Source: Bradyrhizobium liaoningense (GTDB lineage: Bacteria > Pseudomonadota > Alphaproteobacteria > Rhizobiales > Xanthobacteraceae). Taken from it: a stretch of DNA of 64,000 bases. The notes beneath the pieces are model-generated. The model saw only the letters and a list, made by a program, of their open reading frames with translations, made no database searches and was not told the DNA's origin. Positions within the stretch are counted from its first letter, which is position 1; every line of letters begins with the position of its first letter. Position numbers and translations under genes: made by a program. The stretch lies in NCBI RefSeq assembly GCF_018130785.1, contig NZ_JAFCJT010000022.1, positions 1-64,000 of the forward strand, read 5' to 3'. This document shows positions 1-7,513 of the stretch, in pieces.

Positions 1-443
1 TTGAACTTGCTGCCATCGATGGCGACGCTCGCTGTCGCGAGCAGGCCCATCTCGCGGCAAAGTTCGACGAAGCGCGCACATACCTTGCGCAGTGCCAGGC
101 CGTTGTCCTTGCGGAAGTCCGCAATCGTCTTGTGATCGGGAGCGAGCCGACCCAGCAGCCACATCACCTCGATATTGCGCCCGGCCTCTCGTTCCAGCCG
201 CCGGCTCGACTGCACTCGGTTCAGATAGCCGTAAATGTAAAGCTTAAGGAGCACCGAGGGATGGTACGACGGCCGACCGGTGGCCGCCGGCTCCGCACCC
301 TCAAAGCCCATCTCAGCCAAACCGAGCGCATCGACAAATACGTCGATCACGCGAACTGGGTTACTCTCGTCAATGAAGTCATCGAGGCATTCGGGCAACA
401 GCGTCCGCTGCCCACGATCCGCCTCTTCAACGAAGCGCCTCAT
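1..443 (-). mobile_element. IS1182-type transposase, N-terminal part (runs off left edge)
   Basis: Reading leftwards from an ATG at 441-443, the minus strand encodes an open frame of about 147 residues that continues past base 1. It starts MRRFVEEADRGQRTLLPEC and contains the conserved segments GRPSYHPSVLLKLYIYGY, SRRLEREAGRNIEVMWLLG and PDHKTIADFRKDN, ending at AIDGSKF at the window edge. This is the N-terminal DUF772-type domain of IS1182/IS5-group DDE transposases. The first catalytic Asp lies in the last codons visible (AIDGSKF). The rest of the element is outside the window, so intactness cannot be judged. No terminal inverted repeat could be assigned near 480-505. Confidence 0.85.
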
Positions 444-505
444 CGATTCCCCCAAAAGAATCACAGGAGAATCATAACAGCAGACCGCCGTTTTTACACA
501 GCCAG

Positions 506-637
506 GGTCATTCGGTGAAGCTTCGGCGCCCAAGTCGCTGCGCTCGCAATGACGATGTGGAGGCGGCGAGCGCCACAACTCCCTCTCGTGCCCCGGACGA
601 AGCGCAGCGCTCTTGCGGTGCGCTGCAGAGCCGGGGC
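506..637. repeat. Intergenic palindromic repeats
   Basis: Two repeat-like blocks fill this gap. Bases 507-553 read, on the minus strand, as a GTCATTGCGAGCGCAGCGA-type element that I know as common between rhizobial genes. Bases 590-637 form a nested hairpin: GCCCCGG (590-596) pairs with CCGGGGC (631-637), and inside it GCAGCGC (604-610) pairs with GCGCTGC (620-626). No coding signal is convincing here. Confidence 0.6.
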
Positions 638-737
638 CGATGTCTCCACATTGTTCCGGCTCTGCGCAGCAACGCTTGCGCGTTGCAGCGCGTCCGAGAC
701 ACGAGAGATGTCGCAGCAACCGCGTTCTACGCCCGCA

Positions 738-952
738 TCACCGTCCCGCTGGTGCAGACAGTGCGCCGTTGGCGTAGCGCTGCCAGTCGGGTGTGGTCGA
801 CTGCGACGGCCAGAACGCGTTGGAGTCGCGGACCGACTGGGGATAGGGGCGGCGTGTGCCTTGCTTCTGTGGTGGCGGTCGCTCGCGGCGACGGTCTGGA
901 TGGTGGCGGCGGAAATCAGGGTGATGCCGAGAATGGCAAAGGTCTTTCGCAT
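738..952 (-). pseudogene. Small secreted protein, probable frameshift
   Basis: From ATG at 952 the minus strand encodes a good signal peptide, MRKTFAILGITLISAATIQ followed by TVAAS, then loses plausibility as an Arg/Ser/Thr-rich string. One frame over, the same stretch encodes VRDSNAFWPSQSTTPDWQ then RYANGALSAPAGR and a stop at 738-740, which looks like the C-terminus of a small Bradyrhizobium periplasmic protein. Joining the two needs a single frame change around 840-885. Either this is a broken gene or one base of the sequence is wrong. Function unknown. Confidence 0.45.
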
Positions 953-1204
953 GGTTGTTTCTCCCGTGGTGGCGACTCAAGCTGTGAGAAAAAGGTCGCC
1001 AGTGTTCGCGGTCGTGGCTGACATGGCGATGTGTCCTGCCGAATATCAGCCGGCCGGTTTCACGATCCGAAGCGTAGCCATCACGTTGGGGCGAGCAAAT
1101 TTTCTAGCCCCGGCCAAATATTCGGCAATCGTGCCCGCACCGCCGGTGGACTTGACCCTGGCAATCCGGTTCAATGAGGCGAATTGAGTTTCCAGGCGAC
1201 AACG

Positions 1205-1480
1205 ATGTCGAAATATCTGCTGGTCCTTCTCCTGATCGCCTCGCCGGCGGCCGCGCAGGTTAAGCTCACGCCAAAGGCCTCGGCTGCGCATCCAGACCCG
1301 TGCGCCCCGATCGGGCGGACCGCGGACGGAAAGCTGGTCTACTCCATGAAATGCGAGAATCTGCCGGCGCCGCCTTCTCCGCCCCAGGCGGAACTGAAGG
1401 AGGCGCCGCAGCCTGCCGCCGAGCCTGAGCCGGAGGTGCGGCGCAGCGGTATCTTCGGCTGGTCCTACGACCGCAGATGA
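1205..1480 (+). CDS. Small secreted hypothetical protein
   Basis: This 91-residue protein begins MSKYLLVLLLIASPAAAQ, a clear Sec signal peptide with an Ala-X-Ala cleavage site. The mature part is proline- and glutamate-rich with two cysteines (DPCAPIG and MKCENL), ending RRSGIFGWSYDRR. An in-frame TTG at 1184 would give a longer form, but ATG 1205 places the signal peptide at the very N-terminus. No family recognised. It lies upstream of the purine genes but is separated from them by a putative sigma-54 promoter, so it is probably not in that operon. Confidence 0.7.
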   Translation: MSKYLLVLLLIASPAAAQVKLTPKASAAHPDPCAPIGRTADGKLVYSMKCENLPAPPSPPQAELKEAPQPAAEPEPEVRRSGIFGWSYDRR

Positions 1481-1508
1481 CGGGCCGCGCCACTTGCGCG
1501 AAGCCCTC

Positions 1509-1524
1509 TGGAATGCTCTTTGCT
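1509..1524 (+). promoter_or_regulatory. Candidate sigma-54 promoter for the DUF3830-puuE-uraD operon
   Basis: The sequence TGGAATGCTCTTTGCT has the invariant GG and GC exactly ten bases apart, as in the consensus TGGCAC-N5-TTGCT, with two mismatches at less important positions. It lies 48 bases upstream of the ATG at 1573. Two other RpoN-like elements occur in this region (21481 and 25924), which raises the likelihood. Confidence 0.5.
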
Positions 1525-1572
1525 TGAAAATTCCCATGGGGGCCCGCCGCCCTTTCGATCCAGAGAGATGAG

Positions 1573-1986
1573 ATGAGCAAACTCGTTATCCGCGCCGGTG
1601 ATTTCACCTTCGATGCCCGCTTCGAGGAGCAGCTCGCGCCCAAGACCGTCGCTGCGTTCCGCAAGGCGCTGCCGTTCGAAAGCCACATCATCCATGTGCG
1701 CTGGAGCGGCGAGGGCGTGTGGATGCCCCTCGGCGATCTCGATTTCGGCGTCGGCTACGAGAACCACACGAGCTATCCGGCGCCCGGCCAGATCATCCTC
1801 TATCCCGGCGGCATCAGCGAAACCGAGATCCTGCTTGCCTATGGCGGCGTGCACTTCGCCAGCAAAATGGGCCAGCTCGCCGGCAACCATTTTATCACGC
1901 TGACCTCGGGCCTGGAGAATCTGGCGACGCTCGGCAAGAGCGTGCTCTGGAAGGGCGCCCTCCCGATCCGCTTCGAGGAAGTCTGA
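1573..1986 (+). CDS. DUF3830 family protein
   Basis: This 137-residue protein matches the DUF3830 family of small cyclophilin-like beta-barrel proteins of unknown role. The visible hallmarks are an N-terminal strand MSKLVIRAGDFTFDARFEEQ, then APKTVAAFRKALPFES, WSGEGVWMP and a central ENHTSYPAPGQIILYPGG. There is no signal peptide, so it is cytoplasmic. The next gene starts one base after its stop codon, so it leads an operon with allantoinase and the urate-ring-opening enzyme. That position suggests a role in purine or ureide breakdown, but the function is not known and I infer nothing more. Confidence 0.8.
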   Translation: MSKLVIRAGDFTFDARFEEQLAPKTVAAFRKALPFESHIIHVRWSGEGVWMPLGDLDFGVGYENHTSYPAPGQIILYPGGISETEILLAYGGVHFASKMGQLAGNHFITLTSGLENLATLGKSVLWKGALPIRFEEV

Positions 1987-2922
1987 GTGAGTGATACCCG
2001 CTACCCGCGCGATCTCCGCGGCTACGGCCGCAACCCGCCGCATCCGCAATGGCCGGATAACGCGCGGGTCGCGGTGCAGTTCGTCGTCAACTTCGAGGAA
2101 GGCGGCGAGAACAACATCTTGCACGGCGATCGCGCCTCGGAAGCGTTTCTGTCCGACGTCCTCGGTGCGCAGCCCTGGCCGGGCCAGCGCCACGCCAATA
2201 TCGAGTCGATGTTCGAATATGGCTCGCGCGCCGGCTTCTGGCGGCTATGGCGGATGTTCAACGAGCGGAAGTGGCCGACCACCGTGTTCGGCGTTGCCAC
2301 GGCGTTGAAGCGCAATCCCGAGATCGTCGCGGCGATGAAGGAGGCGGGCTGGGATATCGCGAGCCACAGCCTGAAATGGATCGAGCACAAGGACATGACC
2401 GAGGCGCAGGAGCGTGCCGAGATCGCCGAGTCCATTCGCGTCCATACCGAGGCGACCGGTTCGCGGCCGCTCGGCTGGTACACCGGCCGCTCCTCGATCA
2501 ACACCAATCGTCTGCTGATGGAGGAGGGCGGCTTCCTCTATCTCTGCGATTCCTATGCCGACGATCTGCCCTATTGGGTCAAGGGCGTGAGCGGGAAGCA
2601 GCTCATCATTCCCTATACGTTAGACGCCAACGACATGCGCTTCATCAACCCGCAGGGGTTTGCCGAAGGCGAGCAGTTCTTCACCTATCTGAAGGACGCC
2701 TTCGACGTGCTCTATGCCGAGGGTGAGACCGCGCCGAAGATGATGTCGGTGGGGCTGCACTGCCGTCTTGCCGGCCGGCCCGGTCGCGCCGCGGGACTGA
2801 TCCGCTTCCTCGATTATATCGGCAAGCACGATCGCGTCTGGGTGCCGACGCGGCTCCAGATCGCGCAGCACTGGCACGACAAGCATGCGCATCTCGCCGC
2901 CGACGCATTCGAGATCGGGTGA
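1987..2922 (+). CDS. puuE: Allantoinase PuuE (polysaccharide-deacetylase fold)
   Basis: This 311-residue protein is the metal-independent, NodB-fold allantoinase that opens allantoin to allantoate. The start is GTG (GTGAGTGATACC), directly after the DUF3830 stop. The N-terminal RDLRGYGRNPPHPQWP, VNFEEGGENNIL, RAGFWRLWRMF, DIASHSLKWIEHKDM and GWYTGRSSINTN segments are those of PuuE proteins, and the length is normal. It overlaps the next gene's alternative GTG by 4 bases. Together with the downstream bifunctional enzyme it covers 5-hydroxyisourate to allantoate. Identification as PuuE rather than another NodB-fold deacetylase is strong from both sequence and neighbours. Confidence 0.9.
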   Translation: MSDTRYPRDLRGYGRNPPHPQWPDNARVAVQFVVNFEEGGENNILHGDRASEAFLSDVLGAQPWPGQRHANIESMFEYGSRAGFWRLWRMFNERKWPTTVFGVATALKRNPEIVAAMKEAGWDIASHSLKWIEHKDMTEAQERAEIAESIRVHTEATGSRPLGWYTGRSSINTNRLLMEEGGFLYLCDSYADDLPYWVKGVSGKQLIIPYTLDANDMRFINPQGFAEGEQFFTYLKDAFDVLYAEGETAPKMMSVGLHCRLAGRPGRAAGLIRFLDYIGKHDRVWVPTRLQIAQHWHDKHAHLAADAFEIG

Positions 2923-2927
2923 GAACG

Positions 2928-3815
2928 ATGGCGCAAATCTCGCTCGCCGATCTCAATGCTGCTGATCAGGCCGGCTTTGTCGCGGTCCTTGCCAACGTCG
3001 TCGAATATTCACCGTGGATTGCGGAGAAACTTGCCGGGCAGCGGCCGTTCGCCGGTATCAACCAGTTGCACTCAGCACTGATGGCAGCGATCCAGAGCGC
3101 CGAGCCCGACGTGCAGCTCGCGCTGATCCGGGCGCATCCCAACCTCGCCAACAAGACCCAGCGCGCGGCGGGCCTCACGGCGGAGTCGACCGACGAGCAG
3201 AACAGCGCCGGCCTCGACCGGCTGTCGGATGCCGAATATGCCGCATTCGAACGCGTCAACAACGCCTATCGCGACAAGTTCGGCTTCCCCTATATCGTCT
3301 GCGTGCGCCGTCACAGCAGGGATTCCGTGCTGCGCGACTTCGAGACGCGGTTGCGCAATATCGCCAAGACCGAGACGCGGCGCGCGATCGAGGAGATCGG
3401 ACGCATTTCCGCGCTGCGGCTCGACCACCTCGTCGTCGCCGACGACAAGCTGAAGGTGCACGGCCTGCTCTCAACCCATGTGCTGGACAATCACGCCGGC
3501 AAGCCTGCGTCCGGTATTGCGGTCGAGCTGGTCGAGCTTGCGAATCTCGGCGAAAATCGCGTCATTGCGCGCGCCGTCACCAACGCGGACGGCCGCACCG
3601 ACCAGCCGCTGATCGGCGGCCGCCCGCTGCCGATCGGCCGCTACGAGCTCAAATTCAGCGTTGCCAAATACTACGCGGAACGCAACGTGCCGCTGTCAGA
3701 TCCACCGTTCCTTGACGAGATCCCGCTGCGCTTTGCGATCAGCGAGCCGGAGGGGCATTATCACGTGCCGCTGCTGGTCACGCCGTGGAGCTACTCTACC
3801 TATCGCGGCAGCTAA
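2928..3815 (+). CDS. uraD: Bifunctional OHCU decarboxylase / 5-hydroxyisourate hydrolase
   Basis: This is a fusion of two enzymes that turn 5-hydroxyisourate into S-allantoin. Residues about 1-165 are OHCU decarboxylase (VVEYSPWIAEKL, LIRAHPNLANK, KFGFPYIVCVR, the family's HPxL and FP.I motifs). Residues about 170-295 are a transthyretin-like HIU hydrolase (LSTHVLDNHAGKPASGI, the diagnostic C-terminal YRGS). The order is decarboxylase first, as in plant allantoin synthase. ATG 2928 is preferred to the GTG at 2919, which overlaps the puuE stop. The gene is convergent with xanthine dehydrogenase, the stop regions overlapping by four bases. The upstream urate oxidase is not in this window. Confidence 0.9.
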   Translation: MAQISLADLNAADQAGFVAVLANVVEYSPWIAEKLAGQRPFAGINQLHSALMAAIQSAEPDVQLALIRAHPNLANKTQRAAGLTAESTDEQNSAGLDRLSDAEYAAFERVNNAYRDKFGFPYIVCVRRHSRDSVLRDFETRLRNIAKTETRRAIEEIGRISALRLDHLVVADDKLKVHGLLSTHVLDNHAGKPASGIAVELVELANLGENRVIARAVTNADGRTDQPLIGGRPLPIGRYELKFSVAKYYAERNVPLSDPPFLDEIPLRFAISEPEGHYHVPLLVTPWSYSTYRGS

Positions 3816-6538
3816 CTACCGAATTTGTCGTGCAGCGCCGGAAACAGCCGGTCCGGCTTGAAGGGCGGCGCGGTGAAGCGGATGCCGGTTGCATCCGCGA
3901 TCGCGTTGCCGAGCGCAGCGGCAACTGGATTGTACGGGCTCTCGCTCATCGACTTGGCGCCCAGCGGCCCGATCGTATCGGATGTCTCGGCGAAGAAGAC
4001 CTCCGTGCGCGGAACGTCTGCGAAGGAGGGCAGGTGGTAGTCGCGAAACTTCGGGTTGGTGACGCGGCCCGTCGCGTCGATCACCATCTCCTCGTAGAGT
4101 GCAGCACCAAGCGCCTGCGCGACACCACCTTCGACCTGGCCGCGACACTGCATCGGATTGGCGACGACGCCCGCGTCCGCCGCCTGCACGCTGCGAAGAA
4201 TCTTGAGCTCGCCGGTGGCTTTATTGACGGCGACGCGAAAGCCCTGGACGTTGAAGCCGACCGAGCGCGGCGTGCCGCCGGAATTGCCGCTGGCTGAGAA
4301 CGGTTGCCCGCGTTCGCGAGAAAGCTTCGCGAGCTCTGCAAACGACATGCGCCGTACGCCGCTGACAACAGCTTCGTCATCGAGCGCGCAACTCGAGGCG
4401 TCGCACAGCCACGCGCTGGCCGCCGCGACCTTCAGCTCGGTGGCGAGCTGCATGGCGGCTTCGTGCGTTGCCTTGCCCGCGACGAAGGTGCCGGCGCTGC
4501 CATAGGCGCCGGTGTCGTGGCCGCCATGGGCGGTGTCGGACTGTCGCAGGTGGACCCTGTCGACGGTGGTTGCGAGCGTCGTCGCCGCGATCTGCCGGTG
4601 CACGGTGCTGGTGCCATTGCCGAATTCGGCGGTGCCGACGGTGAGATCGAAGGCGCCGTCGTCGTTGAGCGCGATCATCGCATCCGCGAGATGGCCGGCC
4701 GGCGGCACCGTGTCGATCATGGTCAGCGCGACGCCGTCGCCGATCAGCCATTCCGGCGACAGCTCCGGCTGCGGCCTATCTGCCTGCATCGCGCGCTCGA
4801 CGAGGTCGATGCACTGGTCGAGCCCGTAGGAGCCGTAGAGCACGTCGTGAAATTCCGACGGCGGCGGCGACAGCATGGGGTCGCCGTGCCTGACGACGTT
4901 GCGTCGGCGCATGTCGTAGGGGCTGATGCCGAGCTGCCTTGCCAACTCGTCGATCGCGGCTTCGATCGCGATCTGCGTCTGGGGCAGGCCATAGCCGCGA
5001 AACGCGCCCGATGGCACCGTGTTGGTGTAGACGGCGAAGCCGTCGACCTTCTTGTTCGGGCAATTGTAGACGGCGATGGATTCGGACAGTGAGTGGAACA
5101 TCACGGGGCCGGCATGATTGCCGTAGGCGCCGGTGTTGGAGAGTACGTCGAGCTGGAGGGCGGTGAGCTTGCCGTCGGCATCGGCGCCGGCCTTGATGTG
5201 GACCCGCATCGGGTGCCGCGTCGAGGTCGCGATGAACTGCTCCTCGCGCGTGAGCTCCAGCTTCACCGGACGTCCGGTCTTCATCGTGGCGAGGGCCAGG
5301 ATGTCTTCGACGAACATCTCCTGCTTGCCGCCAAAGCCGCCGCCGACGCGTTCGCAGAACACGCGGACCTTGTCCATGGGGAGCTTGAATATGTCCGACA
5401 GCGCACGGCGGGTCAGGAACGGCACCTGCGTCGAGGTGCGGACGTTGAGTACGCCGGCCTGATCGAGCCAGGCGAGGCCGCCATGGGTCTCCAGCGCGGC
5501 ATGCTGCACGCGATGACTGTGGAACGTGGCCTCGTAGGTGACGGCGGATTTGGCGAGTGCAGCCGCGACATCGCCGAACTCGCCATGCGTCTCCGCTGCG
5601 AGGTTGCGCTGGGGATCGGCGATGCGGTTCGCGGTGGTGCGGTCAGGATGCAGAATAGGCGCTCCCGGCGCCATCGCCTGCTCCGGATCGATCAGCGCAG
5701 GGAGGATCTCGTAATCGACCTTAAGCCGGCGGCACGCCTCCTCGGCGGCGGCCTCGCTGTCGGCGACGACGGCGGCGACCTTCTGTCCGATGAAGCGGAC
5801 GACGTCATCGAGGATGCGGGTGTCCTCCGGGTCCATCCAGTCCTTCTCGTGCCGCGCGGTCGAAATCAGGACCGATGGCGCATCCTCATGCGTCAGCACG
5901 GCATGCACGCCGGGAACGCGCAGCGCGTCCGACCTGTCGATCGCGACGATCTTCGCGTGGGCGTGCGGCGAACGAAGCAGCTTGATGTGGAGCAGACCGT
6001 CGATTGCGGTGTCGAACGTGTATCGCGCCTTGCCGCGCACGACGTCGGGACCTGCGGGCGCCGGCAGGCTGCGGCCGAATGCGGCGCCGGCCTCCACGCT
6101 CGCCTCGACATTGGTCTTGCCGAGCAGCGCGTCCTCGATCGCGCGATAGCCGGTGCAGCGGCAGATGTTTCCCTTCAGCGCCGATCCGAGATCGGTGCGC
6201 TGCGCCTGGTTCAGCGAGGCGCAGGTCAGGACCATGCCGGCGGTGCAGAAGCCGCATTGAAAGCCTTGCGCGTCGAGGAAAGCCTGCTGCATCGGATGCG
6301 CGCCGGTCTCTCCGCCAAGCCCTTCGATCGTGGTGACGGCGCGCCCCTCGGCGCGGAACGCCGGGATCAGGCAGCTATGCACGGGCTCACCGTCGAGCAG
6401 CACGGTGCAGGCGCCGCAGTCGCCGGCATCGCAGCCCTTCTTCACACCAAAATGGCCGAGCTCGCGCAGGAACGTGCGCAGGCATTGCCCTGCGCGCGGC
6501 TCTTGTGGAAACGTCTTGCCGTTGACGTCGAAACTCAT
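3812..6538 (-). CDS. Xanthine dehydrogenase, fused 2Fe-2S and molybdopterin subunits
   Basis: This 908-residue protein joins the small iron-sulfur subunit (about 1-150) to the large molybdenum subunit (about 160-900). The plant-type 2Fe-2S cluster ligands are C36, C41, C44 and C56, and the second cluster is in QCGFCTAGM and NICRCTGYRAIED. The molybdopterin part has GGGFGGKQE, GAFRGYGLPQ and GAYGSAGTF. The FAD subunit is separate, immediately upstream, with overlapping stop and start (ATGA). It should oxidise hypoxanthine and xanthine to urate, given its neighbours, although other purine-like substrates are possible. The Sec/Tat-free N-terminus indicates a cytoplasmic enzyme. Confidence 0.9.
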   Translation of the reverse strand: MSFDVNGKTFPQEPRAGQCLRTFLRELGHFGVKKGCDAGDCGACTVLLDGEPVHSCLIPAFRAEGRAVTTIEGLGGETGAHPMQQAFLDAQGFQCGFCTAGMVLTCASLNQAQRTDLGSALKGNICRCTGYRAIEDALLGKTNVEASVEAGAAFGRSLPAPAGPDVVRGKARYTFDTAIDGLLHIKLLRSPHAHAKIVAIDRSDALRVPGVHAVLTHEDAPSVLISTARHEKDWMDPEDTRILDDVVRFIGQKVAAVVADSEAAAEEACRRLKVDYEILPALIDPEQAMAPGAPILHPDRTTANRIADPQRNLAAETHGEFGDVAAALAKSAVTYEATFHSHRVQHAALETHGGLAWLDQAGVLNVRTSTQVPFLTRRALSDIFKLPMDKVRVFCERVGGGFGGKQEMFVEDILALATMKTGRPVKLELTREEQFIATSTRHPMRVHIKAGADADGKLTALQLDVLSNTGAYGNHAGPVMFHSLSESIAVYNCPNKKVDGFAVYTNTVPSGAFRGYGLPQTQIAIEAAIDELARQLGISPYDMRRRNVVRHGDPMLSPPPSEFHDVLYGSYGLDQCIDLVERAMQADRPQPELSPEWLIGDGVALTMIDTVPPAGHLADAMIALNDDGAFDLTVGTAEFGNGTSTVHRQIAATTLATTVDRVHLRQSDTAHGGHDTGAYGSAGTFVAGKATHEAAMQLATELKVAAASAWLCDASSCALDDEAVVSGVRRMSFAELAKLSRERGQPFSASGNSGGTPRSVGFNVQGFRVAVNKATGELKILRSVQAADAGVVANPMQCRGQVEGGVAQALGAALYEEMVIDATGRVTNPKFRDYHLPSFADVPRTEVFFAETSDTIGPLGAKSMSESPYNPVAAALGNAIADATGIRFTAPPFKPDRLFPALHDKFGS

Positions 6539-7362
6539 GACGACATCGCCCCCAGGAGCTCACCGCGAATCTCCTCGGCGAGCCTTAGCGTCATATGCTT
6601 GCGCCAGAGCGGCTTGCCGTGGATGTCGGTGTGGTACAGGTCATCCGGGATCTGTCGTGCGATCGCGTCGCGAAGCGCGTTCGCGTCCGGGGCCTTGCGA
6701 AAGGATAGCTGGATCGGTCGCACCGTCGATGCGGTCACCGACAGCGTCAGCGAGCCATCGCTATCCAGGCCGCCGATCAGAAGCGCCGCCGAGCGGCCGA
6801 CCGGTGCCAGCGAGATCTGGCGAAAGGCCGTGCGGCGCTTCAACGCGGCAATCGGGATATCGATCTGCCGGAGCAGGTCGCCTGGCGTCAGGCGGTTGCG
6901 CTGGTTGCCGGTAACGAAGTCGACGACGGGTATCTTCTCTTCACCGCCGCCGGCCTTCCAGATCGTGCAGACGCCGTCCAGCGCGGATGTGAGCGAGATC
7001 ATCGGTCCCGCCGGCAGCGACATGCAGAGATTGCCGCCGACGGTTGCGGTCTTCCAGATCTTGAATGAGGCGAGGAAGGCCCGGCAGCACTGGCCGATCA
7101 GCGGTGCCGCGAGCCAGTCGGGCGGGCAGGCGAAACCATCGAGCTGCGTGATGGTGCAGGTGGCGGAGATCGTGAGATGGGTGTCGGTGATCGTCAGCGC
7201 CGGCCATTTCAGATCAGTGAGATCGATCAGCCGCTTCAGGTGGACCTGGGGCTCGGAGAACAGCCAGGTGCCGCCCGCGAGCCAAGCATCACCTGCCGCC
7301 CAGGCGGGCAGCTGTGCGCGCGTTTGCGGATGGGCCACCGTCGTGATGGTATTCAAATCCAT
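6535..7362 (-). CDS. Xanthine dehydrogenase FAD-binding subunit
   Basis: This 275-residue protein is the FAD-binding middle subunit of a xanthine dehydrogenase. The start ATG at 7362 (MDLNTITTVAHPQTR) begins a typical subunit; the frame stays open upstream without family resemblance. The FAD motif is AGDAWLAGGTWLFSEP with IDLTDL, followed by the second signature ATVGGNLCMSLPAGPM. The C-terminal CO-dehydrogenase flavoprotein domain follows (about 170-270). It is translationally coupled to the fused Fe-S/Mo subunit downstream and faces the 8-oxoguanine deaminase gene across a 151-base divergent promoter region. Confidence 0.88.
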   Translation of the reverse strand: MDLNTITTVAHPQTRAQLPAWAAGDAWLAGGTWLFSEPQVHLKRLIDLTDLKWPALTITDTHLTISATCTITQLDGFACPPDWLAAPLIGQCCRAFLASFKIWKTATVGGNLCMSLPAGPMISLTSALDGVCTIWKAGGGEEKIPVVDFVTGNQRNRLTPGDLLRQIDIPIAALKRRTAFRQISLAPVGRSAALLIGGLDSDGSLTLSVTASTVRPIQLSFRKAPDANALRDAIARQIPDDLYHTDIHGKPLWRKHMTLRLAEEIRGELLGAMSS

Positions 7363-7402
7363 GGCTGCGCCAAAGCTTTCGCCCGGTGAATCGTACAGAT
7401 GA

Positions 7403-7414
7403 GTCTTGCAAGAC
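7403..7414. promoter_or_regulatory. Perfect palindrome in divergent xdh / deaminase promoter region
   Basis: GTCTTGCAAGAC is a perfect 12-base palindrome between the divergent xanthine dehydrogenase and 8-oxoguanine deaminase genes, 41 bases upstream of the former. It is a candidate operator. A related TCTTGC/GCAAGA inverted repeat lies upstream of dctA at 25978-25999. No cognate regulator is encoded nearby. Confidence 0.35.
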
Positions 7415-7513
7415 CGGAGCGAAGTCGCAACAAGCAAGTCGTAGCATGAAGGTGATCGGGCCTGCGGCCGCCGTGCCGGCCCGTCATGAGCGGATGTGAG
7501 GAGAACCAGGATC

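Noticed and set aside
1021..1187. Open plus-strand frame before the small secreted protein
   Set aside because: No start signal or protein-like composition; treated as intergenic.
5093..7402. 769-codon open frame on the plus strand opposite xanthine dehydrogenase
   Set aside because: It is the antisense shadow of two well-supported genes; the translation is low-complexity and has no family features.
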